Below, one piece after another: positions 25,377 through 36,280 of a DNA stretch of 64,000 nt (its first letter is position 1; each line of letters begins with the position of its first letter). The notes beneath the pieces are model-generated. The model saw only the letters and a list, made by a program, of their open reading frames with translations. It made no database searches and had not been told where the DNA came from. The DNA is from Ophiodon elongatus (Eukaryota > Chordata > Actinopteri > Perciformes > Hexagrammidae). The stretch is taken from NCBI GenBank assembly GCA_016806645.1, contig JACSYO010001013.1, positions 913,001 to 977,000 on the forward strand, read 5' to 3'. The translations under genes were made by a program, and so were the position numbers.

Positions 25377-25405
25377 ATAGCACCACCCTCACCAGGTGGT
25401 GCTAT
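25377..25405. repeat. Perfect 11-bp stem hairpin
   Basis: atagcaccacc (25377-25387) and ggtggtgctat (25395-25405) are exact reverse complements around a 7-nt loop, ctcacca. It stands out as a GC-rich spot in an AT-rich surround. There is no downstream T-run, and its role is unknown. Confidence 0.85.
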
Positions 25406-26511
25406 TATTATTGATTACGTTTAGATTATCAATGTAAATTAACATTAAGCGTTGAAATACACAGTAAATAGTACAATAAATACAAGACCACAATACAATA
25501 TTCAAAATTAAATTAAAATTATTTTAGGGGTTTAAAATAGAAAAAGATTTATCAACATAAACAAATCTTGGTGCAATAAATTTCACTTGAGATTTTAAGG
25601 TGACAGAAAAAGTAATTTGAATACTGCACTTTTAACTGAATTCTTCTACAACTTGATTAATGAATACACTATATAAAAATGGAGTAAACACATCCAAGCA
25701 CCCCAAATGAAGTGTTTCTCTATTCACCAGCTCTGTCTGAGTTTCACCTCTAATTTTCTCAGTTTTTCTCTTCTCTGCAAGCTCAGGTGTCAACTGTGTG
25801 CGAGAAAGCTAGTTTCATAGGAATTCTAAATTTTCCTCTTAGAAAGTGTCTGTTTTCCTCACCTTCAAACCACCTGAGAAGCGTAAACAGCTGTGAGTAA
25901 CGTGTTATAGTTGGAAGACTAGCACATCAGCCCCCTTGTTTATGTATTTGTGCTTTCTCAAAAGAGAGAAAGAGCTGCAGACGTCATGGCTGTCTGGCAT
26001 CTGACATGTAAATACTGTTTTATTTCTCAGATGCAAATTGCTCCAAAACGATTTGCATGGACTCCTGTTGTGACAGACAATAAATCACAGTACATACATC
26101 CTTTCTAAAGAAACCATTTACAGCTTTTTAGCTGTCACATAGTGTTAGTCTGTTTGAAAATTTGCGAGCGCAAATGTCTTATATCCAATGGATCAAAACA
26201 ACAACAAAAAATCCAACAGTAGGATGACAGTTTGTCTGCTGGTTCTGCCATGTTGTAAGAAAAGACTGAATCTATGAAAGAAACGTCTGTTCGGCATGTA
26301 ATTTTGTAAACTATTTGGAGAAATCACAGCGGAGAATACTGAGCCTTTTTCAATGGCAACATTTCAAAATGTGCTTATTGTGGGAACACACTTACACATA
26401 GCAGTGCATGAATACACATTTACACAAACACACGTTTGTATATCTATGCTTGTGAGGACCCTCATTGGCATAATGCATTTTCTGGCCGCTAACCTTAACC
26501 TTAAAGCACCT
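25406..26511. other. No gene; enhancer-like texture at 25880-26130
   Basis: AT-rich until about 25680, then more complex sequence with homeodomain-like and octamer sites. No frame with a recognisable domain. Confidence 0.3.
26031..26058. promoter_or_regulatory. Two opposed POU octamer sites
   Basis: ATGCAAAT (26031-26038) and its reverse complement ATTTGCAT (26051-26058) face each other 12 bp apart. Both are perfect octamers. A further HOX/PBX-like aataaatca follows near 26081-26089. Paired octamers suggest POU-factor binding, but function is inference only. Confidence 0.35.
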
Positions 26512-26560
26512 ATAATCAATATATTTTATTTTTAACAATGGATCACAGGATGTTAGGTCA
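26512..26560 (+). repeat. Dispersed repeat family C, copy 1 (fragment)
   Basis: 'taaagcacctataatcaata' and 'aacaatggatcacag' repeat, with few changes, the start of the copy at 51900 (taaagcagctataatcaata ... caacaatggatcacat). Only the first ~50 bp are present here. Confidence 0.7.
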
Positions 26561-26734
26561 CTGAATTGATTCTGTCCATTAATAAAAATTCAAAGAAATG
26601 AGGGATTGCAAACCATATCGTTCCGAAATATGATAAGAGCTACAATGTGGAATGCAAAGAAATGGGATTTGCATGTCTTTTTCTTTGCGTTTCTTCTTTT
26701 TTTTTTGCACTTTTTGGTCATATGCTGCCAAATG

Positions 26735-27216
26735 TGATCTCACATAAATATGTGAAATGACCACGATCTCTTAACAGCTCATTACGCGGGGGTTGCACGT
26801 AATGCCACGGGAACAATATAACGTTTTTGGTTTAGGCAAAAACATGAACATTAGGTTTAGGAAAAACATCATGGTTGGGCTTAAAATAAGTATGTATAAG
26901 TACTGAGTAAAATATGTAAACAAACGGAACTTCACAATAATTAACTAAATTGTGGGACATGTACAACGGTCTCCTGTATTTGTTTCAACCTATCAACTTC
27001 TGGTCCCACTCAACATATGCAGTCATTCTCATTGTTTATACTACATCATTAGCTCTGAATGTTGCATGCCTTTAATTTGTGTGTCCACCATTTCAAAGGA
27101 TCCTAATTGACTTTCCATTGGCATTGTTTTCCTGGTGCAGACACCACATCTTAACACATTACGACATAATGCACTGTTAAGAGGCCGTGGTCATTTCAAG
27201 TATTTATGTGAGATCA
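26735..27216. mobile_element. 482-bp non-autonomous DNA element with 43-bp terminal inverted repeats
   Basis: Bases 26735-26777 and 27174-27216 are reverse complements at 39 of 43 positions; each outer end starts tgatctcacataaata. The interior contains 'gtttaggcaaaaacatgaac' and 'ggtttaggaaaaacatcatg', phrases I know from teleost repeats. There is no open frame for a transposase, so it would need one supplied in trans. No clear target-site duplication is visible, so the true ends may lie a little further out. Part of the left end overlaps a chance 61-codon minus-strand frame. Confidence 0.7.
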
Positions 27217-27563
27217 GGTTCACCCTGCCAGGAACTCTGGGAAGCGACCAATGAACTAAGATGCTGTCGATGCTTCTTGCATTCGGGCAGTGGAAGAGTT
27301 GAAGCTAAGATTACTTCCACTGTCAATTTTCATCACGTATTCATGAAACCTCACTGCCGATGATGGATAACCTTTTGGGCAAATTGCCCACAGTACTCTG
27401 GCATTTATTGTGTGTGAATGCTGGTAAGCTTGTTAAATAGTTTGTCTGCTTGTTAGACTACATCCATGCTAATCTGGCTGTTATCTCGGGCTGTTTTGGT
27501 AAAGATCTCCGACCACACTGAAGAGCCTGGTTGTATTTCTGCAGTAGAAATACAAACAGGGAT

Positions 27564-27600
27564 GCACACACACACACACACACGCACACACACACGCACG
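27564..27600. repeat. (CA)n microsatellite
   Basis: A CA dinucleotide run with two CACG interruptions. Confidence 0.95.
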
Positions 27601-27716
27601 GGAAATAAAATATTGTCACTGGAAAGGAATTATTACTGTTTTTCGGTTTGACCTCTGTGTAAACTCTGACTCACTCTCACTTGCCTTCACTCCAATTTTC
27701 CACCCTCTGTCTCTTA

Positions 27717-27784
27717 CTTACACCCACCCACCCACGTCCACACACAGACACCCACACCCACACCCACACTTACACACACACACT
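27717..27784. repeat. CA/CCCA-rich simple repeat
   Basis: An imperfect CACCCA and CACA array. It sits 116 bp after the CA run at 27564, so the two may be one decayed locus. Confidence 0.85.
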
Positions 27785-28339
27785 GTGCTCACGTCCATAT
27801 GTGTGTGTACTCAGGAAGACCTTGTAGACACCAGTGTTCACAGAGCGATACATAGGAGATTCCTTGTGTCTGGTTGTGTGGGGGACGAGAGTTCAGCTCA
27901 AACCAACTGCTCTCTCCTCCTTTCCTTACTCTGTCTGTCCGTCTCTCGTCTCCTATGTGTTAGTCTGTCATTTCCTCTGCTTGGTTCCTGCAGGAGTCAG
28001 GCTGTCTGCTCTTTAAATAGGCTTGACCTCAGTGCAGCCTCTGGGGCTGCTTCAGTCTTTAACTCTGCACATGTTTCTCCGTTTACATTAGTGTGTGGTT
28101 GTATGGGGGCGGGTGATTTTCGTGCAGGCGCTCTGCCTTGCTACACGTACTGGTGCTATGGGTTGCATAGATTTTTATGCCTCCTGAATGTTAAATTTTT
28201 TATTTCAAATCAGTTCTTCTCTATACGCTGTCGTCCATTTGCCCTAAGTGCTCATGTAGCATTCAATCACGAGTTCAGAGATCAGGTTCACGCTCAACAA
28301 CAAATCCACTTTGGAACATCGTACACTGGGGAAAATTAA
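27785..28339 (+). other. Longest open frame in the window, probably not a gene
   Basis: The frame has 184 codons, is rich in Ser, Cys and Leu, and has a hydrophobic stretch around residues 44-70 (LLLSLLCLSVSRLLCVSL). It begins directly against a CA-rich simple repeat. No domain, repeat unit or conserved-looking motif is recognisable, and codon use is not clearly different in the three frames. The interval is GC-richer than its surroundings, which lowers the stop-codon rate and helps explain the length. A non-coding transcript or lineage-specific protein cannot be excluded. Confidence 0.3.
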
Positions 28340-28739
28340 ATCATGCACAATGGACACAAGAATAAGAAAAACACATGAATAATAATAAAAATGGTAATGC
28401 CATGAAACAAACAAAACCTCTGTCAGGGACTAGTCCTTGACTGCAAGTGCTGATTTTTCATTACAACCAGTAATGCCCCAAGGTATGCTACACAGGGCGA
28501 GATCAGTATGTAAAGACATACATCTATTAGAAATTATAGTGGCTTGGTTGTGAGTGGAACCAATGATTCATACATGTAGCTCATTCTATACATAACAATT
28601 CTTCTGTGCCCTCTGTATTATGTCCCTGTTTTGAAGGATAACAATCCTTTGATCCATGCTGTTGCTAATCTAACTCAATTTTGCATTATTAAACGTTTTG
28701 TTTAACGTTTTTCAAAGAAGAACTAAGAGACTCAGAATC

Positions 28740-28870
28740 TACAGCCAAAATGCTAATATGCTGATACTAAGCAGGTTTGATGTTTATCATGTTCACTATG
28801 GTACAACTAAAGTATTGGGCAAAGCGAAATTTTTGCCTGGCAGACCGATATTGCCATTCCTAAAGCAATG
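28740..28870 (-). repeat. Dispersed repeat family A, copy 2 (3' part, reversed)
   Basis: On the minus strand it reads 'accatagtgaacatgataaa' and 'acctgcttagtatcagcata'. These correspond to 'atggtgaacatggcaattat' / 'acctgcttagcatcggcatg' in the copy at 40830-41215 and 'atagtgaacatagtcaattt' / 'acctgcttaacatctgcatg' in the copy at 57895-58430. Confidence 0.65.
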
Positions 28871-30827
28871 CTGCTCACGTGAAAAAAACGCGTAAAAAAG
28901 AGATAATAGTATGATTATGCCGGGAATGCCGAACACACACAGTGCTTCTTCATCCGCTTACGTTTTACGATTAATGTGCTATAAATGTGTTGATGATCAA
29001 ACTTGCACTGCAGTGGACATCAGCATCCAGACAGAATATGATGGAGAAATAAAATGAAACACATGAAACAAGGCTGACCTTTATTCCAACTCAATAATAA
29101 AGTATTATTTCATATTTTTGGCCAAACACAAGCCGTCAGCTAGATCTTTATCGCACACTGTGAAATTGTTCGAAGGTTTTTCAGACTTATTTAGTTTTAA
29201 AAGGATATGCAAGCCCTGAAATCAATAGTGGAAAGAAATCTCCAATTTAAGGAGTTCTAATAATAACTTCTTAAACATATGAAGAATCATAATCACAACT
29301 AGAGTGTTTAAAAACACTCTTTATTTAGGACGCAGGTATAGCTATTCATCAGTAATCTTGCCTTCCAAATACTCCACTCATGTTTACACCCCACGTCTTG
29401 CTACTATTGGAGGCACTATGCAACTTGGGCTGATTGTAGATTCTGGTTTTCGCTCGGATGATCTCTTGCGATATACTGAACAATGCTCGAACAGAAAAAA
29501 AGTATCTGCAGGCAATATACCAGTCAGTGCTGTTGTTTATCTTGAAAGGTAAAACTTGGGCATAATCACGAGCACTGCAAAGTCCGGTGTCGAATTAGAT
29601 CATACTTGAGGCCATTTTTTATTGCCATCTAAATTGCTGCAGCACATCCAAACATGATTACATGAGACTGCGGAGGAAATGGACACCAAATGGGCTCTTT
29701 GCAGAGTAATGAATAAAAAATTGCAAAGGCAAAATAAACAAAAATAAATTACCTTCTAATGTCTAATTTAATGTATCAATGTGGCGCAAATGCTTCTTGA
29801 ATGCCTCTTTGTTTTTTTGTGCCACAATGTGAGTGCTTTCTAACAGCGTGTTGTCTCAAGAGTGCATTGAGTTAAAGCATGGCTCACACTGATAGCCTAT
29901 TTTCCTGTTTCATACATCACTTTAACCCAAACAAAGCCAGGAAAGAACATGCCTCTAAAAGTCACATCATCTCTTCACACCTGCAGGGATGGTTTTACCA
30001 GAATGGAGCCATTAAATCATAATGAAAATCTTTTATTTAGCCTTCCTCTCAGCCTGCTGTAGTTTTCATGGTACATTAGTTTTAAACTGTATATCCAACA
30101 ACACGGAGCTTTTTCGGCTCCACCTGCTCAAAATGCATCCGTATTACAGCTGAAACTCTGATTTGCAATTTGCAATGCAAACTGGGGAGCTAGGCTTCAG
30201 CTCATTCACATTGGATGGAGAGCAAGTGTTGGAAAAAAAAGTGTTTACTCCATGAATTATAAATGCTGTGGAAATGACTGGACATACAGTAAGCTTTGCT
30301 GAGACATATCCTGTTAGGCATCCTCCAGTGAAGTGAATCAAAAAGTTAGCTCATGAGCTACATCTGCTCACTAAGCTTATCACTGCTGGTGGGGATTGCC
30401 ATAGAATTATATGCAAGAAGCAATGTTTACTTCAGCTGCGTCCCATTGATAAGGCAGAGGGTGGGTGCAGTGGAGAGAAAACTAAAAGCTCAGGAGAGAG
30501 CAATGGTTTGTGGAGCAGCCCGGAAAAAAAAGGACTGCAGTCTAGGACCACCATTAAAAATGACGCATAACAAAGCTCTAGAGCTAAACCCGGCGGCCGA
30601 GGAGGAGCTGAATGATCACACTGTATAGTAATGAGTCATAATGAAATATGTATGTGTCAAATGGTGAGGCCATAACATAAAGCTAACACAAGTTTCTGGA
30701 GATAATTGTGGTAGTTCAGACACCGTCTTGAATATGAGAGCAAAATACTCTTCAAAGGAAGCTGACTTGCTTTTAAATGTTCGTATGTGATAAGACCAGT
30801 ATATGAAGATGAATTTAGATAATTAAT
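28871..30827. other. No gene seen
   Basis: Contains an 82-codon plus frame (29304-29552) and a 91-codon plus frame (30353-30628), neither with a recognisable domain. A small inverted repeat (agagtgttt/aaacactct, 29301-29320) is present. The segment 29940-30130 is complex and non-repetitive. Confidence 0.3.
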
Positions 30828-31165
30828 TTGAGTAAAAGTAGAAATACTACATAATACAATGACTCAATGATTTCAAATAAAGTAAAATCCTGGCTTTAAA
30901 TTTTACTGAAGAATAAGCAAATAAGAAATATTGTCAGTAGAAATATCCATTATGTAAATAAAACCTTTCATAATATTAGATTCATGTGTGTATTGGCAGC
31001 CATTTACAATTGTTGAGCCATTACTACTACAAACTACTTTATACACTGTCTTGTAGTTAAATCTGTAAGAAAACCTCATATTATACAAATTGAGTAGAGT
31101 ACAAGTATCTTAAATTGGTACTTTTTACAGTACTTGAGTAAATATACTTTGTTGGAATCCGCCAT
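30828..31165 (+). mobile_element. hAT-like non-autonomous element, worn
   Basis: It opens with 'gagtaaaagtagaaatac' and closes with 'acagtacttgagtaaata' and 'tactttgttggaatccgcca', a degraded form of the 'acttagttactttccaccactg' terminus. The same terminal motif is intact at 13905-13990. The interior is AT-rich and non-coding. Confidence 0.55.
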
Positions 31166-31289
31166 TGGATAGTACAATAAAAATGTACCTTGGCATATTG
31201 ATTTCTAACAGGAAGAACTTTTTCCAAAGAAACATAACAGCAGCAACATTTTTCTTTATTTGAAAGATTACACTGATGAGTTTACAGCA

Positions 31290-31412
31290 AATGAGACCAG
31301 AGAGAGAGAGATATGGAACAAAGACATGCAAAAAAGGTCTCCAGCCGGACATGAACTGGAGACTTTGTTCATGCTTTATGGCTTAAATCCTATAGGCCAC
31401 CTGGGCGTCCCT
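31290..31412 (-). mobile_element. tRNA-derived SINE
   Basis: On the minus strand a head gggacgcccaggtggcct is followed by a box-A-like 'ggtggcctataggattt' (31385-31401). A worn box B, 'agttcatgtcc', lies at about 31347-31357. Then come 'ggctggagacc', a T-run with 'gcatgtctttg', and a CT-rich tail (31299-31312). This order (tRNA-like head, 'gcatgtc' body, CT tail) matches a SINE family common in teleosts. Box B has lost the GGTTCGAATCC consensus, so this copy is presumably silent. Confidence 0.65.
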
Positions 31413-31699
31413 GAAGGAGCTGTTTTTTTTATCTGCTAAGTCGGAAACTGTTTATACTGAATGCATCTGTAAAACATGCACTGAAACACATTTCATTAGT
31501 TTTTACTACCATATCTGCTTATGTCAAATAAAGCACGATTCACGTATTCATGGTTATCTTCAGGGCTCTTAAAGCACTTGGTTAAAGGTGCTATATTAAT
31601 TCTGAACATGAATATAGCAGAAAACAACTATTTGTAAATTAAGAATATAGTGGAGTAATGTTTGAGCAGAGAAGGAAGTTGTTCTCCCTCTGTGTGTGT

Positions 31700-31930
31700 T
31701 CAGAGCTTCTCTGTGCTTCGTTCACGTTAGTGCATGTGTCCATGTGTGTGTGCCCCACTGGCTAGCTAATCGCCATCGGTTACCGCTGATTAAGCCGTTC
31801 CGACCCGCGGCGTCTCTGGGAAGTGTAACTCCAACCCTCAGGTTCCCCCCTCAGGTAAACACTGTTAGCTCTGTTAGCACCTTTAATGTTAACAGAAAGA
31901 TTTGCTTCTTGGTTAAGCATAGTCAAGGGT
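31700..31930 (+). repeat. Dispersed repeat family B, copy 1
   Basis: gtgccccactggctagctaa (31750-31769) and the 33-bp block at 31848-31880 (ccctcaggtaaacactgtta onward) recur at 59860-59880 and 59955-59987. The 33-bp blocks differ at one position. The interior between them is more diverged. It is non-coding; the 78-codon frame here is a shadow. Confidence 0.75.
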
Positions 31931-32024
31931 GAAGTACAAGACAGGATTACCAATGCCAGAAGCTTTTACCTAACCTTAACCAAATTGTTTTAGTAGCGTA
32001 ATCCAATAACCACACACAGGTTGC

Positions 32025-32066
32025 TGGATGAAGGACGCAGGACGCAGGACGCAGGATGCAGGACAC
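32025..32066. repeat. 7-bp tandem repeat (GGACGCA)n
   Basis: About four to five units of GGACGCA, one mutated to GGATGCA, flanked by the related 'ggatgaa' and 'ggacacc'. A minisatellite-like GC-rich spot. Confidence 0.9.
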
Positions 32067-34783
32067 CCACCTTACACCCCAACCACAACCCTGCAAGTTC
32101 TGTGGGATACAAGAACAAAATACTTCCTGGGCTGGAAATGAGTCGCCAGTGAAATCCTGGCAGCGATTCCAAAGATTTCTCCAAAGTATATTGGACTTTG
32201 TAGTAAATAAACTTTGGATGATGCAGTAGGTCAAACATGTCAATCACAATCCAACTTCTAGATTTTTCCAAAGATGGAATTAATTTCAAATTCAAGCTTT
32301 GCACTTATGCATTTGAGCCGACAGCAGAGTTCTCACAAGCAATTTCACATTCAGTCTTCTTGATGGTTAATTACATTTCCAAGGTGTTGCTCACTATCTG
32401 GGGAGACGTTTGTTCAGTGGAACCTGTAAACGGAGGTGACTTTGCATCCCCCGAGCGTAGACAACGCTCTGAGATGGAACATGGGTCCTGAAAGGTGGCA
32501 TTAGCGACCCGCTGAAATGAAATGGTGTCAGCCTTTGTCTTACCACATGGCTGAATTTAATTTGTGTGATCCCCATGTACTCAAACCAGTGGAGCAATCA
32601 AAGGTACTGATGAAGCTCAAGGGCATCGAAAAGGGCTTCATGAACTGTGAGTGGTTACATTGAGAATGAAAAAGCATTTTTATCATCTGAATAAACACTA
32701 GACTCGTAGGTTCAAATTAGTGGTTTGCACATATTTTAGGTGACATTAAAATCAATTAACTAAAACCGAAACAACAGGGACAATCAGAAGACTGTAGTCC
32801 TTAATTATAATCATCTTGTTGCTTTCCTGCATTGTTTCAAAATAACACCAAAATACATGTTTGTTGTTTTTGATGCTGGCAAGATAGCTGAAACCTATAA
32901 CTATACACAGAAAGGCATAACTATATAACAGGCAGCTGTTTTGTACAGTCGCTACAGCGACATTAGTATTATTTTCATGTGAGTCTGTAACACACAGTTT
33001 GTGCCCCTTACCCGATTTGATCCCATCGCAAGATGATCTCTATCTGCAAAGCCATACATTCTTGCATAGTACATGCACCATTAGCATACCTTTCAGTATG
33101 ACAAAGCTCTCATTTCCTGATATTCGTAATAAACACATCGTGCTTTTGTGGTTTCAAAATCTATATCTATTATATTCTCATCTGTCATGACAAGTATTTA
33201 TAATGAACTGAAGCTCAAACATAAATAGGTTATGACAAGTGGTAAATGTAAGTGCTGCCAACTGAGATTAATTTATAACCTCAAGATCTTTTAAGTTTAA
33301 ATCCATTAGCGGGATTCTTAGAGCCGGATCATGCAGGGTGTGGTTGGAAAATTAGAGGGGCACATCACTGCTTTTATTTTGAGAAACCTGGCTCAGGCAG
33401 AAACTCTATCAGCATCCTTTTTCTGTCACCAGGCAACTGCAACAGCAACTGCTGTCAGTCATTTAGATAGCATAACTGATGATGTTAGTAATATCCTTAA
33501 TAGCTTAAATGCTATTAAGTCACTTCACACTTAAAGCCACTTCATTTGACAGTTGAAAAAAAAAGTTGTGAAGAAACATGCATGCCTCTGTTTTTATCCA
33601 GATAGGCAGCAGAAAAAGGTGATGAAGATATTTTCTCTTTTAATTAATTCCTTTTTGGTTGCTGACATCACTCCCCACAAAAGCCACCACAGACCATGCA
33701 TACACACAAAAAACAGGCACTGGTATTATTACATGGGTTATAACAATTATCTTTCTTTTCAGTGTAATTGTGTTTGTATCTTCAATTTTACATTAGGGGC
33801 ATCTCTTTAAAAAAGAATATTTTGAACGTTCTTTTCATTTAATTCTTTTTAATGAGGCACTTTTTAAAGTCTCTTTCGATATGAGCAATTAAATTATGGC
33901 GATTGAAATATCACCATCGATAAAGGTTTATTACTACATGAGATGAATTAATGGTACAGGTGCTATGAATAGCCACAGTCGTGCTTAATGGTCGTTTATA
34001 ATGACAGCTGCTCTGACATTGTTGGAGAAGCTCGCTGATGTGTCTCGTCGGTAAAATTGCACTTCTTCTTTTTGTTCTTTTCGCCGACAGTTCTAATGAG
34101 TAGTGAAGTGTATGTAACTTTTGGAGACAAAATAAGACTTGTGCCTGTGAGCCCAGCTCCACAATGATTGACATTTAGAAAACAAAACCATGCATACACA
34201 CAGCTTTTCAAATCTGACAAAAGGAACGTGTATGTGTATTTCTGTCTTTTTTAGAAATGAATCTACACAGTCTTATGCATCTGGCCCCTGGAGTTTAGAA
34301 AACACTTAAAACTCATGGGAAACAAAGAAAGCATCTCCTGCTCCCATCATTCTGTCAGACTGTGAAAATGTAACTTTAGGTTTGTTCTTTAAAAATAATC
34401 ACGGGTTTAATTTCAGAAACATTTTATTGTATTGATTTTATTTAATTTTCCTGCTTCTAAGTAAATGAGGGCACGTTAGATCCAGTTCTGGCATACTACA
34501 GGTACAAATCCACAAACTCTATATACTTCAATACCATGTAGATCTACAAACAATGTCAACATCCTGATCCCTCATAGCTGCTGCAGAGACCCCGCAGCAG
34601 GTGGAGTGAAGCCGCAGAGGCACAGCTACCTTACATGTCCTCAGGAGCTAATAATTAATGTAGCTCTGCCTGGTGCTTTTCATCCTCACCCAGACATTTA
34701 AGATTATTATTATTATTTATGACAGATAACTGGTACAGAGATCTGGACAACAAAATGATTTGTGGAGCAGGCCCGTTACAGCA
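32067..34783. other. No gene seen
   Basis: Unassigned DNA. A cluster of overlapping frames on both strands at 31947-32597 gives no recognisable domain. Frames at 33331-33810 and 33911-34220 are likewise featureless. Confidence 0.35.
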
Positions 34784-35160
34784 GCATTTAAAGTTATTGA
34801 CCTCAAGCTTCTTCTTGAAAAGCTTGCGTGACCATCTGTAGCTGCCTAGATAGAAAGCTATCTGGTAAATAGATAACAAAATGTATTTTTTAATGGATGC
34901 TACTCAGATAGCGTGTCTATGAAATGGAGTTCCTCAGGGGAGCTGCCTAGGACCCGCTTTTGTATTCCATTTTAACCAACAATTTACCTCTCTCACAAAA
35001 AAAAGAAAAATTGGTAATAAACGCAGATGATATGTCATGGAGGTATCTGGATTGCCTGCCAGCCCACAAAGTGTGATATAAGACAAATGTTAAAATGCCA
35101 ATACAGGTCAATTATGATCTTTTGTCGTGGTGGATGCATGAATTCCCAAGTTCAACATAA
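34784..35160 (+). pseudogene. LINE reverse-transcriptase fragment (dead)
   Basis: Read across frames, this is the palm region of a non-LTR retrotransposon reverse transcriptase. It starts AFKVIDLKLLLEKLA (from 34784), which aligns with the motif around the first catalytic Asp ('AFDxVDH'). IESYLVNR and QNVFFNGCYSDSVS follow after in-frame stops. A frameshift then leads to NGVPQGSCLGP, the highly conserved 'GVPQGS.LGP' motif, and another shift leads to an 'ADDM' match to the catalytic YADD box near 35025. The following 80-codon frame (35027-35269) carries the next conserved stretch in yet another phase. At least two stops and two frameshifts make it non-functional. The jockey/CR1 group fits best; the clade is not certain. 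Confidence 0.75.
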
Positions 35161-35189
35161 GAACGTTTTGATTGAAGTCCACATAGAGA

Positions 35190-35330
35190 GGAGGCTGGGG
35201 TGTACCAATGGGTCAAACACTGGACTTTCACTCAGTAGACCAGTGTCCGTGTCCAATGAGACCACCTAAACCCTGATCTTTTCTTTCCTAAACCTAACCA
35301 AGTAGATTTGTTGCCGAAACATAAAGTTAA
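35190..35330 (+). repeat. tRNA-like dispersed repeat
   Basis: 'tgtaccaatgggtcaaacac', 'ggactttcactcagtagacc' and then 'aaacctaaccaagtaga' plus 'tttgttgcc' are phrases of a fish repeat that begins with a tRNA-like, box-A/box-B-bearing segment. Here box B is degraded (gtgtccaatg). It directly follows the LINE fragment at 34784. Whether it is a SINE or part of a DNA element is open. Confidence 0.4.
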
Positions 35331-36086
35331 ACTGCTTCCGTGGTGGCTCTTCCATTGTATTAAATGTATCAGTCCACAACTGACTCCGAGACTGTTTTTA
35401 TGCTTCAAGTCAGTTTTTGTCGCATTTAGTGAAGCGTTATAGATAGACAGCGGTTTAAATCGCCAAAAAAATATCCTGCTGTATTTGTGTTTTGAACTTA
35501 TAAACCGTATCTACATTGACTGATCGAGTCTCCGACTCACTCTGTGAGATTGACTGTTTCACTACAGGAAGATTCCCCTCCCTCGCTTCGGTGGGCGTGG
35601 GACTAAAATCGATGAATCAATACATAAACTCTGTTGATTTCTTCCCATGGAGCTGACATGAAAACTATTTTGATTCAATAAATTTGTGCTGTCAGTCGGC
35701 CTGGTGAAGGCAGTTGCCAACTCCACTCAGCTCAGCCCAGGAGCTGCTGCGACAGACGGCTGAGGACGGAGTCAGTGTGGATTGAATGACAGAATGCTTA
35801 TAGGGCTCTCACGTCTCGCTCATATCTCGCTTATAATGGGCATTCCTAGTTATACATACCCACATACACATATTAGTGTACGTTTTTACTCTTATTATCT
35901 AAAATATATATTTTTTGCCATTTGTGTTGTCTGTAATGGTTAGTGTATGTTTTTAAATGTGGACCTCAGGAAGATAACCTGTGGTTTACGGTGCAGCTAA
36001 TTGAGATAGATATATACAATAAATTAAACTAAACTAAGCCAAGCTAAGCTAACTGGTTGCTGGTTGTTGCTTCACATTTATTATAA
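35331..36086. other. No gene seen
   Basis: Unassigned; includes 'gccaagctaagctaac' (36038-36053), a short phrase that recurs in fish 3' repeats. No credible frame. Confidence 0.3.
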
Positions 36087-36280
36087 ATTAGATTAGATTA
36101 GATTCAACGTCATTGTCATTGCAAGGCAGTGCAGGTACTTTGACAAGGAAATCAAGTTTAGCAGCTAACCAGAAGTGAAAAAAGAGTATTGAATAAATAG
36201 AATGTGTAATAAACAGTAAAGGGGTATGAATACACATGTGTCCAGTGGAGTGTATAAAGGTATGAGAGTGGTACCAATCA
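36087..36280 (-). mobile_element. LINE 3' end with (TCTAA)n tail
   Basis: The plus strand starts with three to four GATTA units (36088-36103), then 'gattcaacgtcattgtcatt' and 'gcaggtactttgacaagg', 'gcagctaaccagaagtg'. Reversed, this is the 3' UTR and short tandem tail typical of fish non-LTR retrotransposons ('...aatgacaataaagttgaatc'-type ends). The 5' coding part is missing, as expected for 5'-truncated insertions. Confidence 0.65.

Noticed and set aside
33421..33470. GCAACA/ACTGCT-rich spot as a minisatellite
   Set aside because: Too short and irregular to be a tandem array.
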